Source: Phytophthora colocasiae (taxonomy: Eukaryota > Oomycota > Peronosporomycetes > Peronosporales > Peronosporaceae). Taken from it: a DNA stretch of 64,000 nt. Below the pieces are notes generated by a model. That model was not told where the DNA came from. It saw nothing but the letters and a program-made list of their open reading frames with translations, and made no database searches. Of the stretch, positions 51,982 to 60,944 are shown piece by piece (positions within the stretch are counted from its first letter, which is position 1; each line of letters opens with the position of its first letter). The translations under genes were made by a program, and so were the position numbers. The stretch spans positions 434,001-498,000 of the forward strand of contig JAGKQI010000048.1 of assembly GCA_018806915.1 (NCBI GenBank). Reading direction: 5' to 3'.

Positions 51982-53958
51982 TTAAGTACAGCGTACAGTG
52001 CGAGACTCCATGACGCCATCGGTTCTTTCATATTCGAGAGTGTACTCATCGCAAGTATCCGGAAAGAAGACGTGAATAATCTTGACGTCAGGATATCCTT
52101 TGACACTATACAGTGGTGGCTGTAACGAGTGACTTCGAGGAACGAAATTAACCATGAACATCGTAGTGATACCGAGTAGTTCCATGTAGTCATCCACTTG
52201 TTCTACCGCAGCTGTGATCTCAGTTTCAGTCAATTGATCTGACTTGAGCTCGTATCCATATTTTACTCCATTGGTGACGATGATGTCCAGTCTTCGCTTG
52301 TCCTTAACATAGGGATACCGAGCTTCCGCGAGAACCTTCTCGATTGAGATGTTGTTCGCCTTGAAAATCCCCCGAATGGATGCGTATAGCTCAAATTGGA
52401 ACGCAGACTCACTGGGAGATAACTTGTTCTTCACATGTGCATGTCGAATCGATTCCGGATTCACAAATTGAAGAGAGACAGCGAACAACTCGAGTGGATC
52501 ATCAGCAGTTGCAACAACGCGGATGTCGCGGATGGGAAATGCTTCTAGACACAGTCGTCGCATCATTTCGGACGAAAACATCAACTTCTCGGTTCCGTGG
52601 GCGTCGGTAGTGACAATCCCCATTCGCAACAAAGTGTCATGGTTGATACCTGATTCAGTGCTAGATCCAGTGGCGTCATCCTTGAGTAGTAAGCCGAGCA
52701 GGTCCCAATCCGACTGGCTCAACTCTTGCAGGTCTTCCCGTATTGTTCCGTAAGTCGAATTGTAAGTATGGATATAGTGAGAGAAACTTTTGAACTTGAA
52801 CCAATCTTCCCATTCATGGCGCTCTACATCGAACTGTTCATAATCAATCGAGTACCGGACTAATGAGCCAAAGACGCCAGGGACACCGGATGAATACTCC
52901 ATGATACCCTGTCGTGTCGAAGCTCGAAACGGGTATTTTTCCTCGATCTGCTGGAAAAACTCACACATTTGATCGGTGGTAAAAGGATGGACTTGAAACA
53001 CTTCGGCCAGGTTAAATGGGATGCAAGTTTTAACCTCAATGGGTATTTTCAGTAGATCGCGGCTTCCAATTCCAAGAAACCCCAAAAAGTACTTACTTGA
53101 TTGCCACCTTCGCAGAAAGTCCAGGAAATTAATGCTCAGTTTTTCATTCGTAAGCATGGTGTCCATTTCATCAATCGCCAGCCACAGACGTGTCTTACGC
53201 CGCAAAAACATCGTTTCAAACTCATCTGACGACTTCGTCTTTTCACCAACGAGTTTCCCAAGTGCCAGCCAAAACGATTCCTCTGTTTCGACCATTCTTG
53301 GGATTAACGAGGCATAGATGACTAGAATGGACGGGTCTGCTTTAAGCCAAGCCGTAAGTCGATGAGCAATGGTCGTCTTTCCAAATTGACGAGGCCCATA
53401 AAGCAGGCATAACGAAGCCATTTCACGCGATAACACCGCCTCCAGCTTTAGATACGTCTCAATCGTTTCCATTGGAACTGAGTAGAACTCCTCGGGGACT
53501 GGGCCTTGATAGGCAACCCTTACTTCCTCAATCTTAACTCGCTTTGCAAGAGGTAAATCCTCATCTCGTGCCATATTGTGATGTACACCCAAGTGCTCCG
53601 GGACCGCCACAGATTCCCTAGGGACCCTTACAAGAACGTGTACTTGGCCCTCACCTGAGTGAAAATTCGATCCGAAGTACTTGTCATTCCCGATTTTCAG
53701 GGTGGGGTCCATCGGGGTGAAATGTTGAAGGTCGTCAGAGACCAAAGCTGCTGCACCAGGTCCATCCAGCCATCCCCCTTCTTCAAAGGAATCCTTTCTC
53801 TTCGCTAGGAAGAGCTGCAGTTCTTGTGCAGGACACATGATGTCCTTATTCTCACGATTGATCTTCTTCGTCAGAAATGCCACGGAGTCGTTCTTATCCA
53901 CTTCCATTAAAAACGCGCTTCCCGCTTTACCAACGATCGCGAAGTTTAGCAGCACCAT
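51982..53958 (-). CDS. Crinkler (CRN) family effector, NTPase plus nuclease type
   Basis: 658 codons from ATG 53958, intact. Header: a ubiquitin-like start, LQLFLAK at residues 47-53 (the CRN LFLAK translocation motif), a W-L pair at 63-64 in the DWL region, and HVLVRVP at 107-113 (the HVLVxxP recombination motif). A basic KRVKIEE stretch at ~139-145 may be a nuclear signal. The C-terminal part is an NTPase with P-loop GPRQFGKT (188-195) and Walker B LWLAIDEMD. At the end is a nuclease-like core with LDIIVTNGVKYGYELKSDQ, spaced as in PD-(D/E)XK enzymes. No classical signal peptide is seen, which is common for CRNs. Known CRNs act in the host plant nucleus; activity of this one is inferred. 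Confidence 0.9.
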   Translation of the reverse strand: MVLLNFAIVGKAGSAFLMEVDKNDSVAFLTKKINRENKDIMCPAQELQLFLAKRKDSFEEGGWLDGPGAAALVSDDLQHFTPMDPTLKIGNDKYFGSNFHSGEGQVHVLVRVPRESVAVPEHLGVHHNMARDEDLPLAKRVKIEEVRVAYQGPVPEEFYSVPMETIETYLKLEAVLSREMASLCLLYGPRQFGKTTIAHRLTAWLKADPSILVIYASLIPRMVETEESFWLALGKLVGEKTKSSDEFETMFLRRKTRLWLAIDEMDTMLTNEKLSINFLDFLRRWQSSKYFLGFLGIGSRDLLKIPIEVKTCIPFNLAEVFQVHPFTTDQMCEFFQQIEEKYPFRASTRQGIMEYSSGVPGVFGSLVRYSIDYEQFDVERHEWEDWFKFKSFSHYIHTYNSTYGTIREDLQELSQSDWDLLGLLLKDDATGSSTESGINHDTLLRMGIVTTDAHGTEKLMFSSEMMRRLCLEAFPIRDIRVVATADDPLELFAVSLQFVNPESIRHAHVKNKLSPSESAFQFELYASIRGIFKANNISIEKVLAEARYPYVKDKRRLDIIVTNGVKYGYELKSDQLTETEITAAVEQVDDYMELLGITTMFMVNFVPRSHSLQPPLYSVKGYPDVKIIHVFFPDTCDEYTLEYERTDGVMESRTVRCT

Positions 53959-54396
53959 CTTTCCCAGAGGCGGCAGGTTTTAAAGGGGGTTCTTACCGGA
54001 AGGTAAAATAGAGAATAAATTGATTGATGTCATCATTTAAAACAAGGTCGAAGTGGTCGTACTTAAGCGCGCGTAAGCGTTACTCTGTCTGAAGTGCCGA
54101 GAACGCATCAAAAACACAGAAAATCTTTCAAAAACAAACAAACTGCTACATCAGCACATAAACTCATTCATCAGCACACAATGGCGTGCATGCAGCATAT
54201 AATCTCACCATGCAACGCACAAAGCCATTCATCAGCACACAAAAACCCGCCCTCAGCACACACAGCCACCAACCATTTTGGCTGGTATACTTTATTCTAT
54301 ACACACCAATCCTCAAACACACTGTTGCCTGCAACTGCTTGCACTGCTGCCATCGCGCTACCTGGTCGCTGAAGCCTCTTCGTCAAGCCGCCGCCA
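53959..54396. other. Crinkler upstream region and CAGCACAC-rich stretch
   Basis: No gene is seen. The word TCATCAGCACA recurs four or five times at 54140-54260. Presumed Crinkler promoter on the left and flank of MULE debris on the right. Confidence 0.4.
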
Positions 54397-54983
54397 TGCC
54401 GAAATACGACTGGGATCTTATCTCTCTGTCGATGACGAACGAGGACGCTCAAATGCTACTAGCTACTTTCAAGGGCCACAAGATTAGGGGCAGCCAGAAG
54501 GTTACCTGCAACATCTGTAAGGTTGCCAAGGCCCACAAGATGCGTGAACGCCGGTATGTGTGCACTTCTGGAGCATGCGATGTCGCCACACCGGGCGTGG
54601 ACTGCCCATGGCATGGCAAGGCACTGTTTTGCGAGGTGCTCGATGTCGTCAGTCTTTTTGAAAGAGGCCAACATGTCACCGTTGCGCGATCGCCGAAGCG
54701 AAAAGCTTCCATGACCCCAGCGTTCAAAGAGTATGCGATGGAGCTGAGGAAGCTGCTCGTATTCGATTTTCGATGCGCCGTAGATTCGATCTCGATGAAC
54801 AGAGCTTGCCTTCGCTAGCGCTAGCTATGCTTTTCGCCTTGCATTTGGGATGGATTGTGACTACAAGTACATTATGTACTTCTTTCACGTAGTGAAAGCT
54901 GTAAGAGACAAGCTTGGGGGGCTTGACCATTCAGTGAAAGCGTACGTGACGAAATGCATTCATGACCTGCATTACACCATGCC
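54397..54983 (+). pseudogene. MULE-like transposase remnant
   Basis: From ATG 54397 the frame shows a WDLISLSMTNEDAQMLL start and a zinc-finger-like region with CNICKVAKAHKMRER, then CTSGACD, and WHGKALFCEVLDVV. From memory this is the N-terminal layout of oomycete Mutator-like transposases. After a stop at 54818 a second piece (54850-54980) reads YIMYFFHVVKAV and KCIHDLHYT, resembling a later MULE region. The DDE core between them is deleted. It joins START/FYVE-like sequence abruptly at 54984. Confidence 0.5.
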
Positions 54984-55221
54984 TGCAGATTGTGCTGCAG
55001 TTCGGTGTGCTTTTCCTGCAAAATCCGCCAGCAAGTGAGCTTTATTGCGTGGGGAGGACGGTTGATCCAGCGTAAGATCACCTTTTGCGCTGCTTGTGTG
55101 AGCGTTGCAGCCGATATGGACGCGTTTGAGCCGGCCATGGACCAGGCAAAGGGTTACGACGCTAATACGGGCTCTACAGCGTATACGTTCCTTGATGCAT
55201 CGATGTCGTCGCTAAGTGCTG
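54984..55221 (+). pseudogene. Inverted C-terminal piece of START/FYVE-like gene 2
   Basis: The plus-strand frame gives CRLCCSSVCFSCKI, FIAWGGRLIQRKITFCAACV and TAYTFLDASMSSLS, which is the zinc finger and tail of the family. The rest of that gene (START part) lies immediately to the right on the opposite strand and stops exactly where this piece should begin. This is therefore a roughly 240-bp inverted segment of the same gene. Confidence 0.8.
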
Positions 55222-56161
55222 CTGCCAATACTCCCCAAGAATTGGCTGGTATTTTTCTTGCAAACGGCACATTTCTTCCGGTGTGGTTTCTTCTCTCGGT
55301 GGCCAAAGACCGACCGTCGGTGCTGCAATAACCACGCTAGTTTCTTCATCTGCCCACAGTATACGTAGTTTGTTGCAGCCAGTAGAGCTCGTGCAATTAC
55401 AGGCACCAAGACGAACCGCGCAATATCCGATCCAGGATCGACCGTCGCAAAGGAAAAATTGTCAATAGTATTGGGTCGTAACTGCGTAAAGCAGTTGAAA
55501 AGCGACAAATTGCCGCGGATATTGTCGGTCAACCGCTGAGTCTGCGGTAAGTCAATAGAGTGAAGGAAGTGATAACCAATACGATCCCCATTGGGAAAGT
55601 CCAGTACGCCGGTGGCCTCGAGAAATACAAAATCCCGGCTTTTAGTGGTTTTTAGAGGGGCTTCAATCGACATCCACTTGATAGTGAGTGACCGGTACGG
55701 GTCGATCTTGCTGGGCTCCAAAACTGAACACAGTATCGCGGCAGTGTCGAAGTCGTATACGAACGAGGACTTGACCTTCATCGCGTCCATTGTTGGGGTT
55801 AAAATACCAAACATGAGGTCTTCTAGCTCGCCAGGGATCGTTCCGGCGCTCAATAGCACAGCTAAATCCTTGGAATGAGCACTGGTATTTAGTCGTTGGG
55901 TGGTGCTCAGAGAGGTTTTGGTTGATCCTCGCCGATTGAGTTGCTTCTTAGTGCGTTCAGCGTACACGTGCAGATTTCCTTTAGACTTGATGTGCTCCCA
56001 GTGTTTTTGTTCACTCCACGCTTGTCGACCTTGACGAAATCTTGATATTTCTGGATGTAGTCGTCGACGTATAAGTCCACTAAGTCAATGAGTTGTCGAC
56101 GTTCAGCTTCCGACACCCAAACGTCAGGAAAGGGACTGGAGATCACGCGTGACTTTGGCAT
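55222..56161 (-). pseudogene. START/FYVE-like gene 2, broken
   Basis: The minus strand from ATG 56161 (MPKSRVISSPFPDVWV) runs through the N-terminal helix, then a one-base shift near 56015 and the START domain (SAGTIPGELEDLMFGI, TIKWMSIEAP, SRDFVFLEATGVL, NYVYCGQMKKLAWLLQHR). It enters the zinc finger with CAVCKKNTSQFLGSIG and then runs into a stop at the inversion border near 55215. The remaining finger is inverted at 54984-55221. Otherwise close to gene 3 at 56926. Confidence 0.85.
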
Positions 56162-56925
56162 TTGGGCGCAAACTTGACAATGACATTGATCAGCTTCGAA
56201 GGAAAATCTTTGGGTTATCAACAGATGCGACTTAGCACCTGCAAGCCACTCACGACCGGAAAAGAACCCACAGGAGCGTTTGGTTTGCGATTTGTATCGA
56301 CCACCGAATCGATCCACACGTTCCCTGAGCTCTCAAGACCACACAGGTAGAACGACCTTATCTACGGATGATGGCCCCATAAGATCTTAGCCCAAGTAGC
56401 ACATGGTAGTCATTGACTCTACGACAGATAGCGAGAGTCTGTAGGGCCCAGTGACAAGTGGCAAACATCGTTCGAAGTGAGTCGTTCTTATGGTCGGTTT
56501 TGCGTACATCGAAGTATTACTACTAAAATAAACGTCAAGGTGTTTATGGCCTGCTGCTCACAAGTACGTTGGTTCGCTTGTATTTTACTAGTAAAAACTT
56601 CAGATCATGTACTCTATTCACGACGATGTGGGGATCCATATTGCCCATGTTGAACCACAAATTAAAGACTTACGGCCATCTGTACGGACCGGATAAGGTA
56701 GAGTCCAAGACGATGGTAAACAGAGTATTGTGAACTTTACACTTAAAGCAGACAAAGGACAAGTCGTCTGGTAAAATAAGGACTGCATTCTTGCTGTGCG
56801 TTATCTTCTCCACGTCCCATTAAGCGCTTGCCAGACATCGAGCATCTGCTGCCCGTATTCAGTCAATGGCGCCAAGAGCGGCAGTCTGTCAGCCTCATTC
56901 ATCATTTCACCGCTGTATCAACACT
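56162..56925. other. Divergent intergenic region between START/FYVE-like genes 2 and 3
   Basis: No gene is seen. CTCATTCATCATTTCACC at 56894-56911 fits an oomycete initiator with its flanking element for gene 3. Confidence 0.45.
56894..56911 (+). promoter_or_regulatory. Initiator-like core promoter of START/FYVE-like gene 3
   Basis: CTCATTCATCATTTCACC, close to the oomycete Inr (TCAYTYY) plus the downstream A/T-rich flanking element, 15 bp before the ATG. Confidence 0.5.
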
Positions 56926-58143
56926 ATGAAGGGCGGATTTACCATCACTCCATTCCCAGAGCTACGTGTATCGAGCACTGATCGGCAGGAGATGATCGAC
57001 CTCGTGGATAACTACGTGGAGGACTACATTGACAAGTACAAGAGCTTCGTCGTGAACGACCAATGCAAAGTCAATACGCAACGATGGCAGCACGTCAAGT
57101 CCCGTGATAAGCTACACGTGTACGCTAAGCGCACTCCCAAAAGCATCAGTAGAAGTCGCTCATCAGTGAGAAGTTCTCGAGGCACAAGCCAGCGATACAA
57201 TTCAGCCATCAAAGATCTGTCTGTACTGTTGGGTGTTGGTACTTTCGCTGGGGAGCTGGAAGACCTAATGTTTGGAGTGGTAAACCCTACTTTGGATTCA
57301 ATGCGGATCAAGGCCTCGTACGTCCAAGACTTCGACAATGCTGCTGTACTGTGCTCCATAGTGGAACCAAGTAAAGAGGAGCCTTTCCAGTCGCTAGTGA
57401 TCAAGTGGATGTCAATTGACCCGCCATTACAGTCCACAAAGCTCGTTAAGAGCCGCGATTTCGTCTTCATTGAGGCTACTGGAGTCGTGGAATACGAGGA
57501 CGGCGAGTGTGTAGGCTACCACTTCTTACATTCTGTTGATTTCCCGAAAACAGGTCCGCTTCCAAACAAAATCCGCGGGAATTTGTCGGCTTTTAGCTGT
57601 TTCCGACAGATTGGGCCCAATACTATTGGCAACTTCTCGTGTGCTACAGTGGACGCCGGAGGTGACGCAATTCGCTTCATTTTGACGTCCGTAGTGGCGA
57701 ATTTCCTCCTTTCCGCCACGAATTACGTGTATTGTGGGCAAATGAAGAAGTTGGCGTGGTTACTGCAGCATCGACGCTCCGTTTTCAAGCGTTCGGAAAA
57801 AGAACGAGACAAGAAACAGTGTGTCGTTTGCAAGAAAAGCACGGGCAATGTCATCGGAAGCATTGGTCGGCGAGAGTGCAAGTTGTGCGGGGGAGATGTG
57901 TGTTTTTCGTGTAAGATTCACCAACGCCTCAGCTTTTTATCCATTTGTGGCGAATTGGTGCAGCGGAAAGTTGTTTTCTGTGGAATTTGTGTCAGTGCGT
58001 CGACGTATATGGACGTTTGGGAACCTGCGACGCATGAGGCCAAGGACTTGGAGGATTGTTCGGCTTACACGGCATTTACAGCTTCTTCAACGTACACTTT
58101 TCTCGATTCGCTTACCCCATCTCTAGATGGAGTTGAGCTATAA
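56926..58143 (+). CDS. START plus FYVE-like zinc-finger protein 3
   Basis: 405 codons from ATG 56926, chosen because homologues start near this point (MKGGFTITPFPELRV aligns with MSKDRFSVKPYPDLQV) and because the initiator lies just before it; an in-frame ATG upstream at 56866 would precede the initiator. Intact. START region about residues 95-290, with GELEDLMFGVVNPTLD, IKWMSIDPPLQS and YVYCGQMKKLAWLLQHR. The finger has CVVC, CKLC, CFSC and CGIC; the first cluster's RRHHC is RREC. The C-terminal tail is acidic and Ser/Thr-rich. Probably cytosolic and lipid-binding. Confidence 0.85.
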   Translation: MKGGFTITPFPELRVSSTDRQEMIDLVDNYVEDYIDKYKSFVVNDQCKVNTQRWQHVKSRDKLHVYAKRTPKSISRSRSSVRSSRGTSQRYNSAIKDLSVLLGVGTFAGELEDLMFGVVNPTLDSMRIKASYVQDFDNAAVLCSIVEPSKEEPFQSLVIKWMSIDPPLQSTKLVKSRDFVFIEATGVVEYEDGECVGYHFLHSVDFPKTGPLPNKIRGNLSAFSCFRQIGPNTIGNFSCATVDAGGDAIRFILTSVVANFLLSATNYVYCGQMKKLAWLLQHRRSVFKRSEKERDKKQCVVCKKSTGNVIGSIGRRECKLCGGDVCFSCKIHQRLSFLSICGELVQRKVVFCGICVSASTYMDVWEPATHEAKDLEDCSAYTAFTASSTYTFLDSLTPSLDGVEL

Positions 58144-58369
58144 CTGGATAATTAATACTGGGTACACATTCGCGCAACATTAGTTGGTTTTTTCATCAAT
58201 AGATTGCGATCCACTTGCAAGATTGTTGTCAACGTTTTGCAATATTGTGAAAGGTGGACATCATGTCCTTAGCAATAGTGAACGAGGTGAATGTTCATCC
58301 CACAAATTGCCTTCTGGTGGATGGCACAACTTCGACTCCTCCTGTAGCAACTTGCCTGAAAGCCTGGCT

Positions 58370-58384
58370 TCAACAACGATATTG
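58370..58384. repeat. Target-site duplication of SINE, left copy
   Basis: TCAACAACGATATTG, identical to 58807-58821. Confidence 0.85.
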
Positions 58385-58806
58385 GGGGGGGGGGGGAAGG
58401 GAGGACTCGAACCCCTTATATTAGGTACTTATTTCGAAGCCTGTTCGAAACAGGCGCATTGACGTCTAAGCAAGGTTACTCCTAACTAATTTCCTACGGC
58501 TACTCGGTTACCCTTAGTCTATGACCGGTACGCTTGAATTTCTTGGGAATTTTGCCCAATGGGCCACCGTTGATGAGCCCCCAGCTGGTGCCTGGCCGGG
58601 TAGACCGCGCCAACTCCTTGAGTCTTGTCTCCGTGTTAGTTGTGCCTTGATTGGTTCCGATGTCTTAGAGAAGAGCTTGTGAGTGATGGGAAATGAACAG
58701 AGAAGGGCAGCGGTGAGAGGAGAGCAGAAGTCGAAAAGGGCGACGGAGGCGGGTCGGTCAAGTAGTGGATCAGCGGATGCTAACCCACTGGGCCACCGGC
58801 GAGCCC
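58385..58806 (-). mobile_element. tRNA-derived SINE
   Basis: 422 bp flanked by a perfect 15-bp duplication. In minus orientation it begins GGGCTCGCCGG with a textbook A box TGGCCCAGTGGGTTAGC (58779-58795). A partial repeat of the same module (GGTGGCCCATTGGGC) occurs near 58550-58565. It ends with a tRNA-like fold bearing B box GGTTCGAGTCC and a tail of C residues (plus-strand G run 58384-58396). No ORF. Moved presumably by a LINE; none is in the window. Confidence 0.8.
58395..58483 (-). other. tRNA-like module inside the SINE
   Basis: On the minus strand there is an A-box-like TTGCTTAGACG, a perfect five-pair anticodon arm GCCTG-TTTCGAA-CAGGC (58439-58455), a ~22-nt variable part, and the B box GGTTCGAGTCC (58403-58413). 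The acceptor 5' half does not pair with the 3' half, so it is not a functional tRNA gene. Confidence 0.5.
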
Positions 58807-59056
58807 TCAACAACGATATTGAAACTCTCACAATCTCACATGCACTTCCCCAGAAGCGGTCTCCACGTGTTCTTTTTACTACTGTAGTACTGTATCGTTT
58901 TCTGTGGTCTAGTCGACTGTCAACATCGTATTCGTCCCTAGACCCACGCACGTACAGTACAGACCCCACAGTCAGAATCAGAGGATCTGTTGATGTCGAC
59001 TGACATACGTAAGAGTCTTATCGTAAGACCGTATCAAGCGACTCCCGAACTCCTGC

Positions 59057-59070
59057 GTCATTCGCATTCC
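59057..59070 (+). promoter_or_regulatory. Initiator-like core promoter of START/FYVE-like gene 4
   Basis: GTCATTCGCATTCC, matching the oomycete Inr, 8 bp before the ATG at 59079. Confidence 0.5.
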
Positions 59071-59078
59071 TTTCCATC

Positions 59079-60269
59079 ATGTCCAAGGACCGATTCAGTG
59101 TCAAGCCGTATCCGGATCTGCAAGTGTCTGAAGACGAGCGCAACCAATTGATTGAGCTCGTCAATGGGTTCGTGAAAGATCATTTTCAGGAATACGAAGA
59201 TTTTGTACTCGTAAGCAAGAGTCAAGTGGACGAACAGCGATGGAAACATGTAAAGTCCAAGGATAACCAGCACGTGTACTCTGAGCGTCCCCAAAAGGAA
59301 CACAAGAATCCAGAACAAGCAGTCTCTTGGGATCCAACTGCTGCTGCTGTTCAGAAAGATTTACCCGTGGTTTTGAGTGTTGGAACGCTAGTGGGGGACG
59401 TTGACGACGTTATGTTTGGTGTGGTGAACCCTACGTTAGATGTCATGCGGATCAAAGCTTCATACGTGCACGACCTCGACAGTGCCGCTGTATTGTGCTC
59501 TGTAGTTGAGCCAAGTGTGGAGGAACCGTTCCAGTCTCTCGTTATCAAGTGGATGACTATTGATTTACCCCTACAGTCCACGAGTTTAGTCAAAAGCCGA
59601 GATTTCGTGTACATTGAAGCGACGGGGATCGTGCATTTTGCCAACGGTGAGCGTGTGGGTTACCACTTGCTGCATTCGATCGACTTCCCGCAGACCAAGC
59701 CATTGTCCAATATGATCCGAGGAAACTTGTCAGTGTTTGGCTTTTTCCGCCAGATTGAGCCCAATACTATTGACATTTACGCCAATGGCACAGTCGTTCC
59801 AGGTGGGAAGATTGCTCGCTTTATATGCATCCAAGTCTCCGCTGAAGCGCTTCTTTCCGCGACAAATTACGTGTATTGTGGCCAGATGAAGAAGTTATCG
59901 TGGATGTTACAGCACCGACATTCGTCCGTCGAGAGACGAAGTAAAACCAATGGGGAAAAGTGTGTTGTATGTGATCGGAAGGTGACAAAAGGCATCAGAG
60001 GGTTGATCGGAGCGAGCACGTGCAAACTTTGCTATGGAAGCGTGTGCTACTCGTGTAAAATCCGGAAGAGAATTAGCTTTATTGCTCTGGATGGACAACT
60101 TCTTCGGCGGAAAATCTCGTTCTGCACAAAATGCGTAAGTGAAACAACCAAATGGGACGCGAAAGAAGCAGCGAGAGATCAGGCAACGGGATATCGAGCG
60201 TACAAAGCCTTTTCAACGTCATCACAGTCCGATACCAGAAGCACAGAAAGCTTGTCCTTTTTCGACTAA
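59079..60269 (+). CDS. START plus FYVE-like zinc-finger protein 4
   Basis: 396 codons, intact. N-terminal module MSKDRFSVKPYPDLQV; START region at about residues 95-285 (GTLVGDVDDVMFGVVNPTLD, IKWMTIDLPLQS, SRDFVYIEATGIV, YVYCGQMKKLSWMLQHR). The finger has CVVC, CKLC, CYSC and CTKC, with STCKLC in place of the basic RRHHC box. Ser-rich tail ending SLSFFD. It is closest to the broken copy at 60945-62940 (TKPLSNMIRGNLS and the YKAFSTSSQSDT tail are shared), so those two are a recent duplicate pair. Confidence 0.88.
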   Translation: MSKDRFSVKPYPDLQVSEDERNQLIELVNGFVKDHFQEYEDFVLVSKSQVDEQRWKHVKSKDNQHVYSERPQKEHKNPEQAVSWDPTAAAVQKDLPVVLSVGTLVGDVDDVMFGVVNPTLDVMRIKASYVHDLDSAAVLCSVVEPSVEEPFQSLVIKWMTIDLPLQSTSLVKSRDFVYIEATGIVHFANGERVGYHLLHSIDFPQTKPLSNMIRGNLSVFGFFRQIEPNTIDIYANGTVVPGGKIARFICIQVSAEALLSATNYVYCGQMKKLSWMLQHRHSSVERRSKTNGEKCVVCDRKVTKGIRGLIGASTCKLCYGSVCYSCKIRKRISFIALDGQLLRRKISFCTKCVSETTKWDAKEAARDQATGYRAYKAFSTSSQSDTRSTESLSFFD

Positions 60270-60944
60270 AACATACAAATATTATCGCTCTGAAAACATC
60301 AAACCAGTACAGTTAATCTAAGAGTTGCATGTACCTTTAAAGCCTACACGATACAGAGAAACCTTTTGGACAGGATGATTCATCTGATGAAGACGTGAGC
60401 TGACCGACTACGGAGCGTGACCAAACATTTGCTAAAAACATGGCCACGATCATTTTGAAAATGTTTCGATAGCTGTACGACGCAGAGGACCCATACAAGT
60501 TTTCAACGTAAAAAGCGGGGAGGGACATTAGACATCAGTTTTCCAGTAGCAGTACGAAGCTACGGGTCAATCAGATACATATCAATTACTGTACGTGTAG
60601 TAGGTCCTCCATCAACCAAAGAGGTAAACAACCAAGATGACCACCACAAATTGCAGCAAAGCTCGTCGTTCGGACGTCTAACGTTGACCATCGACCTGTT
60701 CAAAAAGGCTTCGACGACCTGACAGTCGTGCTCGAAGCGTACGTTTACGGGCCGTAAACGTACGCTTCGAGCACGACGTAAATTACGGCTAAGAAGTTCT
60801 ACGTTGTACCGGGAAACGTACGAATCGCATGGCCAATCTCCCTCGCACGCACGTGAAGTGCCTCGTTGGTCGATCACAAGATTGGAATGTGGGGCTCCTG
60901 TTTAGAATCCGAATTGCGCCGTAGGCCCACAGAGGAACTCAAGA
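60270..60944. other. Intergenic region with a perfect palindrome
   Basis: No gene is seen. It contains the 53-bp inverted repeat at 60725-60777. Confidence 0.5.
60725..60777. repeat. Perfect inverted repeat, 26-bp arms, 1-nt centre
   Basis: The arms 60725-60750 and 60752-60777 are exact reverse complements around G60751. Each arm has an inner CGTACG-type core. It lies ~170 bp upstream of START/FYVE-like gene 5. Confidence 0.9.

Larger units (their letters stand above)
58144..59056. other. Intergenic region holding the SINE
   Basis: Apart from the SINE and its duplications at 58370-58821, no gene or motif is seen. Confidence 0.4.

Noticed and set aside
54094..54260. CRISPR-like or regular tandem array of TCATCAGCACA words
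   Set aside because: Spacing is irregular and units are short; simple low-complexity sequence in a eukaryotic genome.
58395..58483. Functional tRNA-Arg (anticodon UCG) gene
   Set aside because: The anticodon arm and B box are good, but the acceptor stem does not pair and the variable part is too long for Arg; it lies inside a SINE with a target duplication.
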